Positions 1 through 9,984 are shown, counted from the first letter of the stretch. The stretch: 64,000 nucleotides of DNA from Promethearchaeota archaeon (GCA_011365055.1 RDOG01000015.1:38203-102202); one strand, 5' to 3'. Numbers and translations: made by a program. The notes: a model not told the origin generated them from the sequence alone.

Positions 1-136
1 TTACAGATCCTATCATTTCTTGAGCCCCTTTTATTGTATGATTGATATCTACTGTTTTTTCTGGCTCAAGTTCTCCAGTAAAAACGAACTTACCAGTTTT
101 CATGTATTCATGAAGTTTTGAAATGTATTCCGGCAT
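1..136 (-). CDS. metF: Methylenetetrahydrofolate reductase (MetF), N-terminal part; gene runs off the window
   Basis: Only the first 45 or so codons lie in the window. The protein begins MPEYISKLHEY and continues into KFVFTGELEPEK, the first beta strand of the MetF TIM barrel, where the conserved Glu of the T-G-E-x-E-P motif sits. MetF reduces methylene-tetrahydrofolate to methyl-tetrahydrofolate with a flavin. The ATG lies one base after the stop of the MetV-like gene, and a strong AAAGGAGGAGAG ribosome site lies inside the end of that gene, so the two are co-translated. The MetV neighbour suggests the Wood-Ljungdahl type of reductase fed by ferredoxin or NADH through MetV; that coupling is inference from the family. 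Confidence 0.8.
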   Translation of the reverse strand, partial: MPEYISKLHEYMKTGKFVFTGELEPEKTVDINHTIKGAQEMIGSV

Positions 137-137
137 T

Positions 138-806
138 TTAAGCACTCTCCTCCTTTGGAATTTTTCTTGGGTGATTTTCCAACAAAAAGTCAGTTGGTGG
201 ATGGAATATTAAATACTTGTTTAATTGATTTATTTCTTTTAATTTGTTATAAATTAAAATCCATGCGCAGTCATTCACGTAACCTCCATACTCACATTTC
301 GAGCCGTTGGCAACGCCTCCACAAGGACCATTCAATAAGCCTTTGGCACATCGAGTCTTAGGGCAGATGCCTCCAGTATCACCTAGTACGCACTCACCGC
401 ATGCTTTACAATACTCCTTAAAATTGCCTAACTTCTCTGTAATTCCCATAAAGACTGTATCATTCGAAGGTATTATCACGTGATTTGTTACTTCTGCAAA
501 AGCTTGACATCCAAGTCCACAACTCATGATAATTGCTACATCCGCATTGGGAACTTCAGAATTTTCTTTCTTTAGACTATTATAATCTTTTTTTGTAAGT
601 CTCTTATCACAAGGTTCTTCAAAAACGGCTGAAGCAATTACAGTCTTTCCTTTTTCCTTTAGCAGTTCGACCATCTCTTTGACTTGGTCTTCTCCGCCAG
701 TTTGACACTTGGTTGCGCAAGAGCTACAGCCGATTACTAAAAATTTATTAAAGGGTTCAAAAGATTTTATAATCTCTTCAACTTCTTTTTTTTGGGTTAC
801 TATCAT
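138..806 (-). CDS. metV: MetV-like iron-sulfur/zinc subunit of methylene-H4F reductase
   Basis: 222 residues, matching the methylene-tetrahydrofolate reductase C-terminal domain family (MTHFR_C, MetV). Visible are an N-terminal C-S-S-C-A-T-K-C cluster near residue 28, a central C-G-L-G-C, and a dense C-terminal cysteine region (C-K-A-C-G-E-C, then C-P-K-T-R-C, G-P-C-G-G), expected to bind iron-sulfur clusters or zinc. MetV partners MetF in acetogens and other Wood-Ljungdahl organisms and is thought to mediate electron transfer. It is the upstream gene of a tight operon with metF, one base apart. ATG start at 806. The protein is complete and no residue of the cysteine pattern is obviously lost. 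Confidence 0.85.
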   Translation of the reverse strand: MIVTQKKEVEEIIKSFEPFNKFLVIGCSSCATKCQTGGEDQVKEMVELLKEKGKTVIASAVFEEPCDKRLTKKDYNSLKKENSEVPNADVAIIMSCGLGCQAFAEVTNHVIIPSNDTVFMGITEKLGNFKEYCKACGECVLGDTGGICPKTRCAKGLLNGPCGGVANGSKCEYGGYVNDCAWILIYNKLKEINQLNKYLIFHPPTDFLLENHPRKIPKEESA

Positions 807-1155
807 ATTTTTCTAACCTCTAAGGATTAAAAATACATAGTTTTTGTTTGAAAATATCCTCTAAGAATTCAATTCAAAAATTAGTTAAAAAATTTTATCA
901 CTAAAACAATTTTGAAGATAATACAGCATTTACAGACGATTATTCATTAAATATTCCCATAATTTTAAGAAATATTATTATTTCCAACCGATATTTCATA
1001 CTTATTGATGAAAAAGTTTTGAGAATCTAGAATTTTTTTTTAAAATGATATGTTATTACTATTATTATTTTTTCAAAAATTCTCTAGTTTATTCATTTAA
1101 AGAATGTAAAATAAGAATGTTGTATGATTAATGTTAATAAAATCTATACTAAAAG
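807..1155. other. AT-rich non-coding stretch upstream of metV
   Basis: Very AT-rich region with no supported reading frame. It must hold the metV promoter, read on the minus strand. I see only poly-A/T tracts and no clear repeat or RNA structure. Confidence 0.4.
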
Positions 1156-1383
1156 GTGATAATTAATAGAGAACTCCCCATATTGACATTTTGGACAATC
1201 ATGTTAATTTTCACGGCAAATTTTATTATATTTTTAGGATTCTTACTCAACCTCGTTGATATCATTTGAACGGTGCTCGCAATTGTCATTTTAAATCTCT
1301 TATTGGCAGTTCTGGTATTGTGGGAATTTAAAGAGAGAAATCTAGTGAATATAGGGAAAAAAAGTCAACTTTTTCTTGAATAA
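1156..1383 (+). pseudogene. Small two-helix membrane protein interrupted by one TGA
   Basis: Reading from GTG 1156 (behind AAAAGG) gives a peptide with two strongly hydrophobic segments, one ending LLNLVDII and the next starting TVLAIVILNLLLAVLVLW, followed by a charged tail EFKERN and a TAA at 1381. A single TGA at 1267-1269 lies between the helices; TGG (Trp) there would give a normal two-helix membrane protein of about 75 residues. A nonsense mutation (G to A) is the simplest explanation. It could also be chance hydrophobic AT-rich sequence. The 3' end overlaps another decayed frame on the opposite strand. Confidence 0.3.
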
Positions 1384-1588
1384 AGACGTTTAACTTTACT
1401 TCGACCATCGTGGAATTTTTTTTGAGGCTCTTGTACGCTCTCCATGGCTCTACGATGACCTCATTACCCCAATAGAACTTGGTATTTGTCTCAAGTTCTG
1501 AACGTTTTTTCTTTAATTCATCTTGTGTAATGAAATTTTTTTCAATTTTTGAATAATTTTTTAATAAAAATAATTGTTCTTCAAACCA
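1328..1588 (-). pseudogene. Start-less remnant of an unrecognised protein
   Basis: An 87-codon minus-strand frame with no start codon, beginning WFEEQLFLL after a stop and containing the protein-like stretch KFYWGNEVIVEPWRAYKSL, which is locally much less AT-biased than its surroundings. No family recognised. It looks like the 3' part of a gene whose 5' part has been lost or broken; in the adjoining sequence the frame is closed by two TAA codons. It could be a relic of a larger gene once present in this gene-poor kilobase. Confidence 0.3.
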
Positions 1589-1796
1589 TTAAGAAAGTTA
1601 AAGCGTATTTGAGTCATAATAAATATGAAAAGATAGAATATTAAAAAAAAACAAATTCAAAATTTATTTTAAATAATTTATTCTAGTAATTAATCTAAAC
1701 TAAATAATTTTCTCTGCTTATATTTATTTAGTATAATTAATCTTTCATCTGTAGGTAAACATTAACTTGTTCTAATTTCTTTTGGAGATATATTAA

Positions 1797-3857
1797 ATGA
1801 ATGCAAAAAATGAAAAGAATTCGAATCGACTAATTAATGAAAAAAGTCCATATTTATTACAACATGCTTATGATTCTGTAGATTGGTATCCATGGGGTGA
1901 GGATGCATTTGAGAAAGCTCGAAAAGAAAATAAACCAATTTTTCTTTCCATTGGGTATTCTACTTGTCATTGGTGTCATGTAATGCATTCAAAATCCTTT
2001 TCTAACGAAATTATTGCTAATTTATTAAATGAAACATTTGTATCTATAAAAGTGGATAGGGAAGAGCGCCCAGATATTGATAATATTTATATGCAAGTAT
2101 GTCAAATGATGACAGGATCTGGAGGATGGCCACTTTCAATTATAATGAATTTTGAAAAAAAACCCTTTTTTGCGGCTACGTATATCCCTCCAGAACAAAT
2201 GATGGCATTAATTCCCCACATAAAGGAATTATGGAAATCAAAACAATATGAAGTAATGAATGCTGCAGATGAAGTAATTTTAAATCTAAGACTACAAATT
2301 CGAGAGCAAAAAGGTGAAAATCTTAATGAAGAATTATTAAAGGTAACCTATGACCAACTATCGAAGAAATTTGATTCTAAGAATGGTGGATTCTCCCTTG
2401 CACCAAAATTCCCGACTCCTCATAATTTATTATTTCTATTAAGATATTGGAAACGTTATAAAGATGAAAAAGCTCTTTTTATGGTAGAACATACTTTAGA
2501 AAAAATGCGCCAAGGAGGGATTTATGATCATATAGGATTTGGATTTGCACGTTATTCAACAGATCCCTATTGGTTGGTACCGCATTTTGAAAAGATGTTA
2601 TATGATCAAGCTTTAATGGCATTGGTTTATATTGAGGCTTATCAAATTACAAAGAAAAAAGAATATGAAAAAATTGCTAGGGAGATTTTCACGTATGTAA
2701 TGCGGGATATGACTTCTCCAGAAGGAGGATTTTATTCTGCTGAAGATGCTGATAGTGAAGGTGAAGAAGGCAAGTTTTATTTATGGTCATTAAACGAATT
2801 ACATGATATATTAGATGAAGAAGAACTCAATTTAGTTAAAAGAATTTTTAACGTTCAGGAATCTGGTAACTTTATTGAACAGATCGAGGGGGAAAAAAAT
2901 GGTTTGAATATTATTCACCTTACGAAACCCTTAAAAGAATTAGAGCTTGTTTCTGATAAAATAAATAGAATTCGTAATAAACTTTTTGACATTAGAGAGA
3001 AAAGGGTACATCCTGGAAAAGATGATAAAATTTTAACAGATTGGAATGGTCTAATGATATCAGTATTTGCTCTTGGTTCGATAATTTTTAAAGATTACAA
3101 ATTAGCTAAAGTCGCTGAAAAAGCAGCTAACTTCATACTGGATAATTTAAAAAATACCAATGGCAAATTACTTCATCGTTTTAAGGATGGTGATGCCTCA
3201 ATTCCTGCCATGATTGATGATTATGCGTTTTTAATATGGGGATTGCTTGAGCTTTACGAAGCTAATTATAATACCTTTTATCTGAGAGAAGCCTTTGAAT
3301 TAAATAAAGTAATGATAAATCATTTTTGGGATCAAGAGAATGGTGGATTCTTTTTTACAGCAGATGATAATGAAGAACTTCTAGTCCGAAAAAAAGAAGC
3401 TTATGATGGTGCAATCCCATCTGGTAATTCAGTTGCAATGTTAAATCTTCTACGTCTTGGCACCATTAATGGTGATCTTGAATTAATTAGAAAAGCTGAT
3501 GAATTAGGTAAAGTATTTTCAAATCAATTAAGAAACAATCCTTCTTCACATACGTTTTTTATGATTGCTTTAGACTATAAAATAGGACCTTCTTATTTAG
3601 TGGTGATTGCGGGAAAAAAAAATGCTCCCGATACCAATGAAATGCTTGATGCTTTAATTTCTCGATTTATTCCTAACAAATTTATTATTTTGAATTTACT
3701 TGATGAAGAAAATTTTGAATTGACTAAAATATCTGAGATAATTCAGAACCAAATCCCGATAGATGGGAAAGCTACTGCATATATCTGTTTTAATTATACT
3801 TGTAAGGATCCCACAATTGATATCGAACGAATGTTGGAATTAATGAGCGAAAATTAA
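1797..3857 (+). CDS. DUF255/YyaL-type thioredoxin-domain protein (spermatogenesis-associated protein 20 family)
   Basis: 686 residues, the usual length of the family. The N-terminal thioredoxin-like DUF255 domain opens with [10 protein letters not shown] and holds the CHWCHVM redox motif at about residues 57-63. The rest is an alpha/alpha barrel resembling N-acylglucosamine epimerase and cellobiose epimerase folds, with the conserved H-F-E-K-M-L-Y-D-Q and D-W-N-G-L motifs. The biochemical role of this widespread family is not established; a sugar or thiol substrate has been suggested from the fold. ATG start after a GGAGAT ribosome site. It lies 45 bp before a flavoprotein gene in the same direction and may be co-transcribed with it. 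Confidence 0.9.
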   Translation: MNAKNEKNSNRLINEKSPYLLQHAYDSVDWYPWGEDAFEKARKENKPIFLSIGYSTCHWCHVMHSKSFSNEIIANLLNETFVSIKVDREERPDIDNIYMQVCQMMTGSGGWPLSIIMNFEKKPFFAATYIPPEQMMALIPHIKELWKSKQYEVMNAADEVILNLRLQIREQKGENLNEELLKVTYDQLSKKFDSKNGGFSLAPKFPTPHNLLFLLRYWKRYKDEKALFMVEHTLEKMRQGGIYDHIGFGFARYSTDPYWLVPHFEKMLYDQALMALVYIEAYQITKKKEYEKIAREIFTYVMRDMTSPEGGFYSAEDADSEGEEGKFYLWSLNELHDILDEEELNLVKRIFNVQESGNFIEQIEGEKNGLNIIHLTKPLKELELVSDKINRIRNKLFDIREKRVHPGKDDKILTDWNGLMISVFALGSIIFKDYKLAKVAEKAANFILDNLKNTNGKLLHRFKDGDASIPAMIDDYAFLIWGLLELYEANYNTFYLREAFELNKVMINHFWDQENGGFFFTADDNEELLVRKKEAYDGAIPSGNSVAMLNLLRLGTINGDLELIRKADELGKVFSNQLRNNPSSHTFFMIALDYKIGPSYLVVIAGKKNAPDTNEMLDALISRFIPNKFIILNLLDEENFELTKISEIIQNQIPIDGKATAYICFNYTCKDPTIDIERMLELMSEN

Positions 3858-3902
3858 AAACATTTATTTTTTTCTAATCTTTAAATAGAATAGTGGTGAT
3901 TA

Positions 3903-5261
3903 ATGGTCGAAGAATCTGACATTCTTATTGTTGGTGCAGGAACCGCTGGAATTTATTTTGGATGGCTCATGGCAAAAAAAAGCCATTCTGTAACCATTAT
4001 CGAGAGAGATTCATGGGAAAAGATTGGAAATAGGTTAGAGATTTTTCATATTGATAGTATAAGATTCGATCAGTTCAATATTTTACCTCCAAACGAAGGA
4101 ACGCGTGAATTAATTGGAATTTGGGAAGAGGGTAAGGCTCATTCTCCTGATGGGTTAATTTCAAAGACTCTAAAATATCCATTTCACGTAATGCGCCTCC
4201 CTGAATTCATTCAGCGCTTAATAACATTATCTGAATTAGATCGTGTCAATTTTGTTTTTAATTGTTCATTTAAAGACTTTATTTATAAGAATAATGAAAT
4301 TATAGGTGTGATTGCAGAAAAAGAAGGGAAAAAAGTAAAATATAAAGCTAGAATAGTCGTAGATGCTTCTGGCACGAGCTCCGCGCTTCGCTCTAAATTG
4401 CCACCAGAGCATAAAGTGGAAACTTTTAAACTAGGTCCAGATGACGTCTTATATGTCATTTTACGTTACATTAAATGGTTGCATCCAGATAAACCTCATC
4501 CAATAGGATTGAATCTTTGGCCGTTACATAAAGTATTTTGTAATCCTTCATATGATGTAAATGGTGCAATTCTAGGAATCGGGCAGCCAGGCTCATATGA
4601 AAATTCAGAAAAAGTTCTGAAGGACTTTTTGGCCTGTACTGAATTTCCACCTTTTGATATTGAAAAAATTGAGCGCGGGATAACACCTTATAGAAGACCT
4701 CCATATTCTCTCGTTGGTGATGCTTTTATCTGTATAGGTGATAGTGCTTGCATAACGAAACCATTTTCTGGCGAGGGTGTTACAGCTTCTTGGACGTTGT
4801 GTAAAATTGCAGCTGAAATTGCTGATGAAGCACTCAAAAATGAAGGATATATCTCGAGAGACTTGTTATGGGACGTAAATGTCCAATATTTTCGAGATCA
4901 AGGTGCAAAATTTGCTGAAAATTTTGCTCAACTTCCCGGAGCTGCAAACACAACTGCTAAAGAAATGAATTATTTATTCCAAAAAGACATAATTTTTAGC
5001 GAACAAGATTTATTGGAAGTCAATCGAGATTTTGAAATTAAAATGTCCTTTGTAAAAACCATCAAGCTTGTTGGAAAAATGCTTTTGGGATTATTATCAA
5101 GAAACTTTTCACGAAAAAATTTATTTGGTTTAGTTGGTGCATTAGGTACTGCAGGAAAAATTCGAAAACATTATGAAAGTTTTCCCAAAGACGTTAATGA
5201 TTTTGATAAATGGGTTGAAAAAGCAAAAAAGCTATGGATTAAAGCTGGATTTTCTTATTAA
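3903..5261 (+). CDS. FAD-dependent geranylgeranyl-reductase-family oxidoreductase
   Basis: 452 residues. The N-terminal Rossmann motif GAGTAG (about residues 11-16) followed by a conserved acidic end at I-I-E-R-D binds FAD, and the second FAD motif G-D-S-A-C-x-x-x-P-F-S-G-E-G lies at about residue 279. This layout is typical of the geranylgeranyl reductase / digeranylgeranylglycerophospholipid reductase group, which saturates isoprenoid chains of archaeal membrane lipids. The family also includes halogenases and other hydroxylase-like flavoproteins, so lipid saturation is the most likely role rather than a certainty. ATG start behind GGTGAT. Convergent with the DUF2804 gene, with 6 bp between their ends. 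Confidence 0.75.
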   Translation: MVEESDILIVGAGTAGIYFGWLMAKKSHSVTIIERDSWEKIGNRLEIFHIDSIRFDQFNILPPNEGTRELIGIWEEGKAHSPDGLISKTLKYPFHVMRLPEFIQRLITLSELDRVNFVFNCSFKDFIYKNNEIIGVIAEKEGKKVKYKARIVVDASGTSSALRSKLPPEHKVETFKLGPDDVLYVILRYIKWLHPDKPHPIGLNLWPLHKVFCNPSYDVNGAILGIGQPGSYENSEKVLKDFLACTEFPPFDIEKIERGITPYRRPPYSLVGDAFICIGDSACITKPFSGEGVTASWTLCKIAAEIADEALKNEGYISRDLLWDVNVQYFRDQGAKFAENFAQLPGAANTTAKEMNYLFQKDIIFSEQDLLEVNRDFEIKMSFVKTIKLVGKMLLGLLSRNFSRKNLFGLVGALGTAGKIRKHYESFPKDVNDFDKWVEKAKKLWIKAGFSY

Positions 5262-5267
5262 ACTTTT

Positions 5268-6302
5268 CTACCATCGCCATGTTATGTCTTCTGCGTGTCC
5301 AAGCATGTTTTTTATTTTTATTTTTGTCCCATCATCTAAAATTACATGACCTGAATAATATCCCCACATCGTATCATTATCTATATTTAGTAATCCTGTT
5401 TTTATTTTCATCGGACCATTATAGATGAGTGGTTTCATTATCATTTCAAACCGCCCATCATTGCTCGTGAATTTCCAAGGTGAACCTGGATGTTTTTTAT
5501 CTATATGAAACGTGACTTGATCAATTTTATGGCAAATTCCATCATAAAATATCATATTCTCAGTATGCGTTGAAAGATCACCGAATCCATAACCGATATT
5601 GAACCAGAGTTCGTGACCATCCACCTTACCTGCGCCAGTACCCCATAACCAAGTGACATCATAAGGCCATACTCCTTTTCCCCAATCAAGTCCCCAATGA
5701 CTATCCTCTGGATTGAAAAAATATGTTTTACCATTAAATTCAACGCTACCTTTCGCAGGCATCATGTTAATTTTATGGTTATAATAAAAACATCGATGAT
5801 CGTGTTTAAACGGTGTTGCTACTACCATGGTATCTTTTTTTGGATCTTGATATAGAATTACTTTACCTTTAAGTTTTTTAAAATATGGGTAATTTATTGA
5901 TAATACTCTTCTATCTGGCAGTCTTTTAAATGCAAAACTTAATCCCCCTAAACCTAAACCCGCTCCATGAATTACTGTATCTCCCTTTTCTGAACTTAAT
6001 GGCAAATTTGTATTTCCTCGAGTTAAAGGAATGATATTACCTGTTACATAAAATTTCCTTTTTTGAAAATCTCCCCACTGAACGCCGATTAGTGTTAAAT
6101 ACCCTATATCACCAACAGTTATTAGCAGTGCATAATCTTTATGGATGATGGAATAGTGCTCCCATTCTTTTATTCTGTGCCATCTAACTGCTATGTTTTC
6201 TTTATTAAATTTCAATATTGGCTTTCTGGCCCAACCCCTTTGAATGAGTGCACCTCTAATATCAAGTAAGTTTGAAGGTTTTGTTATTTCATTTTGGGTC
6301 AT
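5268..6302 (-). CDS. DUF2804 family protein
   Basis: 344 residues. The opening N-L-L-D-I-R-G-A-L..G-W-A-R-K-P and the many aromatic beta strands (H-W-G-L-D-W-G-K-G-V-W-P, W-L-W-G-T-G) match DUF2804, a family of beta-sandwich proteins related to lipocalin/hydroxyneurosporene-synthase-like folds with unknown activity. No signal peptide or membrane segment, so probably cytosolic. It faces the flavoprotein gene tail to tail and is divergent from the methyltransferase gene. A role with isoprenoid-like lipids would fit the fold and the neighbour but is speculation. Confidence 0.75.
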   Translation of the reverse strand: MTQNEITKPSNLLDIRGALIQRGWARKPILKFNKENIAVRWHRIKEWEHYSIIHKDYALLITVGDIGYLTLIGVQWGDFQKRKFYVTGNIIPLTRGNTNLPLSSEKGDTVIHGAGLGLGGLSFAFKRLPDRRVLSINYPYFKKLKGKVILYQDPKKDTMVVATPFKHDHRCFYYNHKINMMPAKGSVEFNGKTYFFNPEDSHWGLDWGKGVWPYDVTWLWGTGAGKVDGHELWFNIGYGFGDLSTHTENMIFYDGICHKIDQVTFHIDKKHPGSPWKFTSNDGRFEMIMKPLIYNGPMKIKTGLLNIDNDTMWGYYSGHVILDDGTKIKIKNMLGHAEDITWRW

Positions 6303-6387
6303 TTTGATCGAATCCGATTAATTTATGATTATCTTTCTATAGCTCTATTATTGATCAAAATTATTAATAAAAAAGGATGTATAAAAT

Positions 6388-7479
6388 TTGGACGATGTTG
6401 GGGAGAATCAAATTACTATTAAAGATCAAATAAAAAAATTCGCATTAAAATCATTAATAGGATATCAAACAGTACTTGTTTACGGATTAGGGTATAGATT
6501 GGGTATATTTGATTATCTTTATAAAAAAGGAAAAAAATTAGAAGAAATTAATAGAATATCAGAACTTAATTTTTCTGTTGATGAATTATCTAAAGAACTT
6601 GGTTTAGATTTTAGGTATATTGATGGCTGGCTTCATATGGGATTAGAATGTGGTTTATTTGAAATTGATCAATCTTCCAAAAAAACCTTCAAACCTGTTA
6701 TATTCGTATATGATATTTTAATTAATAGAGATAATATGTTTTTTATTGGGGGAACTTTAATGGGATTTTATCTAAGTAGCTTGATTCAAGATATTTGGTT
6801 TAACAATTTTAAAACTGGCAAATTGGTAAATATTTTAACCATGCCCAGTGAAATGATACAAATTGGTCAAAACATTTGTACCACGTCTGGAATACGTACT
6901 GAAGAATTGTTTTCAACGAAATTTAAAGATAAGAAGCGAGCTTTACGTCAAGGAGGCTCAATTTTAGAAGTGGGCTGCGGATATGGTTATAATCTCGCTA
7001 TTTGGGCAAAAAAATACAAAAAAGCTAAAATTATAGGGATCGATATCGATCCTAAAGGACTTAAACAAGCAAAACAAATGGTTGAAGAAAATAATTGGAA
7101 TGATAGGATCCAAATATTAGAAATCAAAATAAATGAATTTGCTAATTTTTATAAAGAACAATTTGATTTAATTATGTTAAATCATGTTTTACATGAGATT
7201 AATCCTGATGAAATCTATAGACAACAGGTTTTAAATGATTTATATGGATTATTAAAAGTTGATGGCATCCTTATAGTTGGTGAACACATCATTCCTAGCA
7301 TTTATGAACCAAAAAAAGAATTTAACTTCTTTGAAATTTGGCACAAGTGGTATGAAACTCCTGCTAATTCCGTTTTCTATAACGAAGAGACATTTAAAGC
7401 TTTAATTAATAAAACGCTATTTGAAAAGGCAGACTTGATAAAAGAACGTGGAGATTATTTTTGGGCGTTAAAAAAGTAA
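6388..7479 (+). CDS. Class I SAM-dependent methyltransferase with N-terminal helical domain
   Basis: 363 residues. The C-terminal half carries the SAM-binding motif I ILEVGCGYGYN at about residues 191-202, followed by G-I-D-I-D (motif II acidic end) and L-N-H-V-L-H-E-I (post-motif). The first 180 residues are helical and resemble the dimerisation/winged-helix region of O-methyltransferase and C-methyltransferase families. The start is TTG at 6388 with GGATG eight bases upstream; there is no suitable in-frame ATG. The substrate cannot be told from sequence. Divergent from the DUF2804 gene across about 85 bp, which must hold both promoters. Confidence 0.8.
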   Translation: MDDVGENQITIKDQIKKFALKSLIGYQTVLVYGLGYRLGIFDYLYKKGKKLEEINRISELNFSVDELSKELGLDFRYIDGWLHMGLECGLFEIDQSSKKTFKPVIFVYDILINRDNMFFIGGTLMGFYLSSLIQDIWFNNFKTGKLVNILTMPSEMIQIGQNICTTSGIRTEELFSTKFKDKKRALRQGGSILEVGCGYGYNLAIWAKKYKKAKIIGIDIDPKGLKQAKQMVEENNWNDRIQILEIKINEFANFYKEQFDLIMLNHVLHEINPDEIYRQQVLNDLYGLLKVDGILIVGEHIIPSIYEPKKEFNFFEIWHKWYETPANSVFYNEETFKALINKTLFEKADLIKERGDYFWALKK

Positions 7480-7508
7480 ATAATGAACGAAAATACGAAA
7501 ATTTTTCA

Positions 7509-8399
7509 TTAGTATGTATCACTCATGGTCTTTATTAACTTAAAATTAATTTCAAATATCTTATTTTGCATTTCTTTTCGTTGTTCTTTCAATCTATATT
7601 TTTTCATTTCGTATTCTTTTTCTGATAGAAGTCCATCCATGTAATTTCTATCTAAAACTTGTAAATCATAATCTATTGTTTTTATTTTTTCTTTCAAAAT
7701 GTTAACAGTAGCTTTCAATTTCTCAGATTCTAACACTTCAGTTATTAATTCTTCATTTTCAAGTTTCAATTCAACTTGTGTTTCTTTTGATTTTTGGAGT
7801 TGATCATAAATAGAAAAAAAATCGAATTTTCGAACCAATCTAAATAGATCTCTCAAGGTACTTGCATATTGACGTTCTCGAAATGGTTGAATCATTTGTG
7901 AAATTTGTTCAATTATTTCTGTAATAGCAATAAATGCGAGCTGTCGTTCTTTTTCATTTACTTTTTCAAGTTCTTTAAATACTAATTCTACTTCCATAAA
8001 AGATTCCATAGTTGGATCGATAGTAATATTTTCATTTAAGTTAATTATATTTACGATTCGGCTTAATCTTTGATATTTTTCATTTAATTTTAAAAATAAA
8101 GGATTTAATTCAGCAAAAATTCTGGGTGTCTCCTGCATGATGGTCATTGAAACACCTGCTTGACTATCTAATATAAGTCTTTTAATATCATTCATATTCA
8201 TCTCCATGAATATGCTTTCTAAAATTTTGAATAATGCAAAGGCGCTATAAAAATGTTTTTGATATTCTTCAAAACTGGTCCAATATCCATTAGCAACGCT
8301 ATTGAAGAAGTCCTCTCCTTTCTCTAATTCATCTTCGGCCAGTCCAGCTTCTCTGAACATTAGATAAGCTTCGACTTTCTTTGATTCGAAAAATTCCAT
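7509..8399 (-). CDS. Hypothetical helical protein with C-terminal coiled coil
   Basis: 296 residues, no recognised family. Almost entirely alpha-helical: residues 1-200 form long amphipathic helices, and about 205-285 form a charged coiled coil ending in a D-G-L-L-S-E-K-E-Y-E-x-K-K-x-R-L pattern, which resembles the short SHOCT-type C-terminal helix pair found at the ends of many prokaryotic proteins. No signal peptide or membrane helix. Three AGTAC(C)TAAAA repeats lie 80-175 bp upstream of the start. A scaffold or oligomerising role is possible; the function is unknown. Confidence 0.7.
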   Translation of the reverse strand: MEFFESKKVEAYLMFREAGLAEDELEKGEDFFNSVANGYWTSFEEYQKHFYSAFALFKILESIFMEMNMNDIKRLILDSQAGVSMTIMQETPRIFAELNPLFLKLNEKYQRLSRIVNIINLNENITIDPTMESFMEVELVFKELEKVNEKERQLAFIAITEIIEQISQMIQPFRERQYASTLRDLFRLVRKFDFFSIYDQLQKSKETQVELKLENEELITEVLESEKLKATVNILKEKIKTIDYDLQVLDRNYMDGLLSEKEYEMKKYRLKEQRKEMQNKIFEINFKLIKTMSDTY

Positions 8400-8478
8400 G
8401 TGAAATAAAAGCTTCCTTTAAATAAAAACAGTAAATTAAAAAAAAACAATGGATTTTATACAACATGTTAAAACACTA

Positions 8479-8572
8479 AGTACTAAAATACACATTCAGT
8501 ACCTAAAATATATTTTTTTTTTAATATTAAATAATTAAGAACTCATATTTACTATTTAAGTACTAAAACATA
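8479..8572. repeat. Three AGTAC(C)TAAAA(T/C)A direct repeats upstream of the 296-aa gene
   Basis: Copies start at 8479 (AGTACTAAAATA), 8498 (AGTACCTAAAATA) and 8559 (AGTACTAAAACATA). They lie in the 282-bp gap between two minus-strand coiled-coil genes, about 80-160 bp upstream of the start at 8399. They could be binding sites of an unknown regulator or simple low-complexity similarity. The rest of the gap shows nothing else. Confidence 0.35.
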
Positions 8573-8681
8573 CTATGACTCTTAAACTACATGTAAAGAT
8601 TATTTGTATTTTAAGATAAAAACTATTGAGCAATTAATATTTAGCTGGTATTTTTAAAATTAGTCGAATTTAAAAAAATTT

Positions 8682-9026
8682 TTATTTTTTCAGTTCTTTT
8701 ATCATTTTTTGTTGCTTAAAAATTGTTTCTTTTAATTCTTCAATTTTTTTTTGTTGTAAAAATAATCTATCGTCCTGATTTGTTGTTAACTTCTGATATC
8801 TATAAAGAATTTTTAGAAGGTCTGCAATTTTTGTTTCTAAAAGTTCTATCTCTCTCTCTTTTTCTTCTATAACTTCCTCAAGCTCAGAAATTTTCTTTTT
8901 TATTTCTCCTCCCTTTTTAAGCTTTTTTTCAACTCGATCGATGATATTGAAAATAGCTTCTGGATACGAGGACTCCGTTTCTTTTGTTTCTTTTTCTTCT
9001 ATTTCTTTTATTTTATTATTAGACAT
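8682..9026 (-). CDS. Small coiled-coil protein
   Basis: 114 residues, highly charged. Residues 30-114 are a heptad-rich coiled coil (I-S-E-L-E-E-V-I-E-E-K-E-R-E-I-E-L-L). No family recognised. ATG start. It is upstream of the 296-residue coiled-coil gene on the same strand but 282 bp away, so common transcription is uncertain. Composition alone cannot separate a structural protein from a small regulator. Confidence 0.6.
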   Translation of the reverse strand: MSNNKIKEIEEKETKETESSYPEAIFNIIDRVEKKLKKGGEIKKKISELEEVIEEKEREIELLETKIADLLKILYRYQKLTTNQDDRLFLQQKKIEELKETIFKQQKMIKELKK

Positions 9027-9210
9027 GCATATCCTTGAAAAAATGTTATTATTTAATTAAAATATTTGAGTTTATACTACTCATATTGTTTTTTTGAATA
9101 AAATATCTATTTATTATGTTAATGAAATTAATTCCTATTGTAAAAGTTTTTATGATAATAATAACTAGGCTTGAATTAAGTAATAACATTGAATGATTTT
9201 TGGAATAATA

Positions 9211-9984
9211 ATGGTTTTTTCTCCTTTTTTCTTTGGACCTGTACTATCAAGACGATTAGGATCCTCTCTAGGTATTGATCTATTGCCTCGTGGACAAAAA
9301 AATTGCCCCTTTAATTGTTTATATTGCGAAATAGGGTCGGCTAAACCTATTTCTTGTCAAAAACGTTTTAATTATTATCCGGGTTCTATCACAGAATTCG
9401 TTTCTCACCTTAAAATTATTATAGAGGAAGAAAATCCTTCTAGCTTGACTTTTGTTGGGTACATGGGAGAACCCACGCTAAATAAAACGATTTATGAATA
9501 CTTGGATGCCACCAATGACCTTTTAACAAAACTTAAAAATAATACTTCTATTCCTACTATATTATCAAATTCATCTACTGTAAGCGATTTGAATATTCAA
9601 AAAAAAATAATAAGATTCAAAAGATTAGTAATGAAATTAGATGCTGGCGAGCAAAAAAATTTTAATTATTTAAATCAACCTCATCCTAGCGTCCCTAATA
9701 TAAAAGAAATAATAGAGAATTTAGCAAAAATTCGAAAACAACTCCCGCCCACTCATGAATTAATAATTCAAACTTTAATGACTAATAAGAATAATAATAA
9801 AGAAAATCTTGAAGCTTTAATTGAAGGTTATGAAATAATTCAACCAAAATCGATTCAATTATATTCTATTTCTCGGGCACCTGCATCTCAACTTGCTAAA
9901 AGGCTTAATAATGATGAATTAGAGAAAATTAAAAAATATTTTGAAGCTAATTTGAAAAATTCCATCCAAATTAATGTATATTGA
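9211..9984 (+). CDS. Radical SAM protein (COG0731-like)
   Basis: About 257 residues from the ATG at 9211; an in-frame ATG at 9193 would add six residues, but 9211 has a GGA-type ribosome site and matches where homologues begin. The opening F-G-P-V-L-S-R-R-L-G-S-S-L-G-I-D and the cluster C-P-F-N-C-L-Y-C (CX3CX2C, one 4Fe-4S cluster) are typical of the archaeal/bacterial COG0731 group, often loosely annotated as wyosine-like. The conserved G-Y-M-G-E-P-T-L glycine/glutamate motif for SAM binding is present. The substrate is unknown; it is shorter than TYW1 and lacks the TYW1-specific second half. Confidence 0.8.
   Translation: MVFSPFFFGPVLSRRLGSSLGIDLLPRGQKNCPFNCLYCEIGSAKPISCQKRFNYYPGSITEFVSHLKIIIEEENPSSLTFVGYMGEPTLNKTIYEYLDATNDLLTKLKNNTSIPTILSNSSTVSDLNIQKKIIRFKRLVMKLDAGEQKNFNYLNQPHPSVPNIKEIIENLAKIRKQLPPTHELIIQTLMTNKNNNKENLEALIEGYEIIQPKSIQLYSISRAPASQLAKRLNNDELEKIKKYFEANLKNSIQINVY

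Noticed and set aside
155..361. Plus-strand frame opposite metV
   Set aside because: Low-complexity shadow of a gene with clear family motifs on the other strand.
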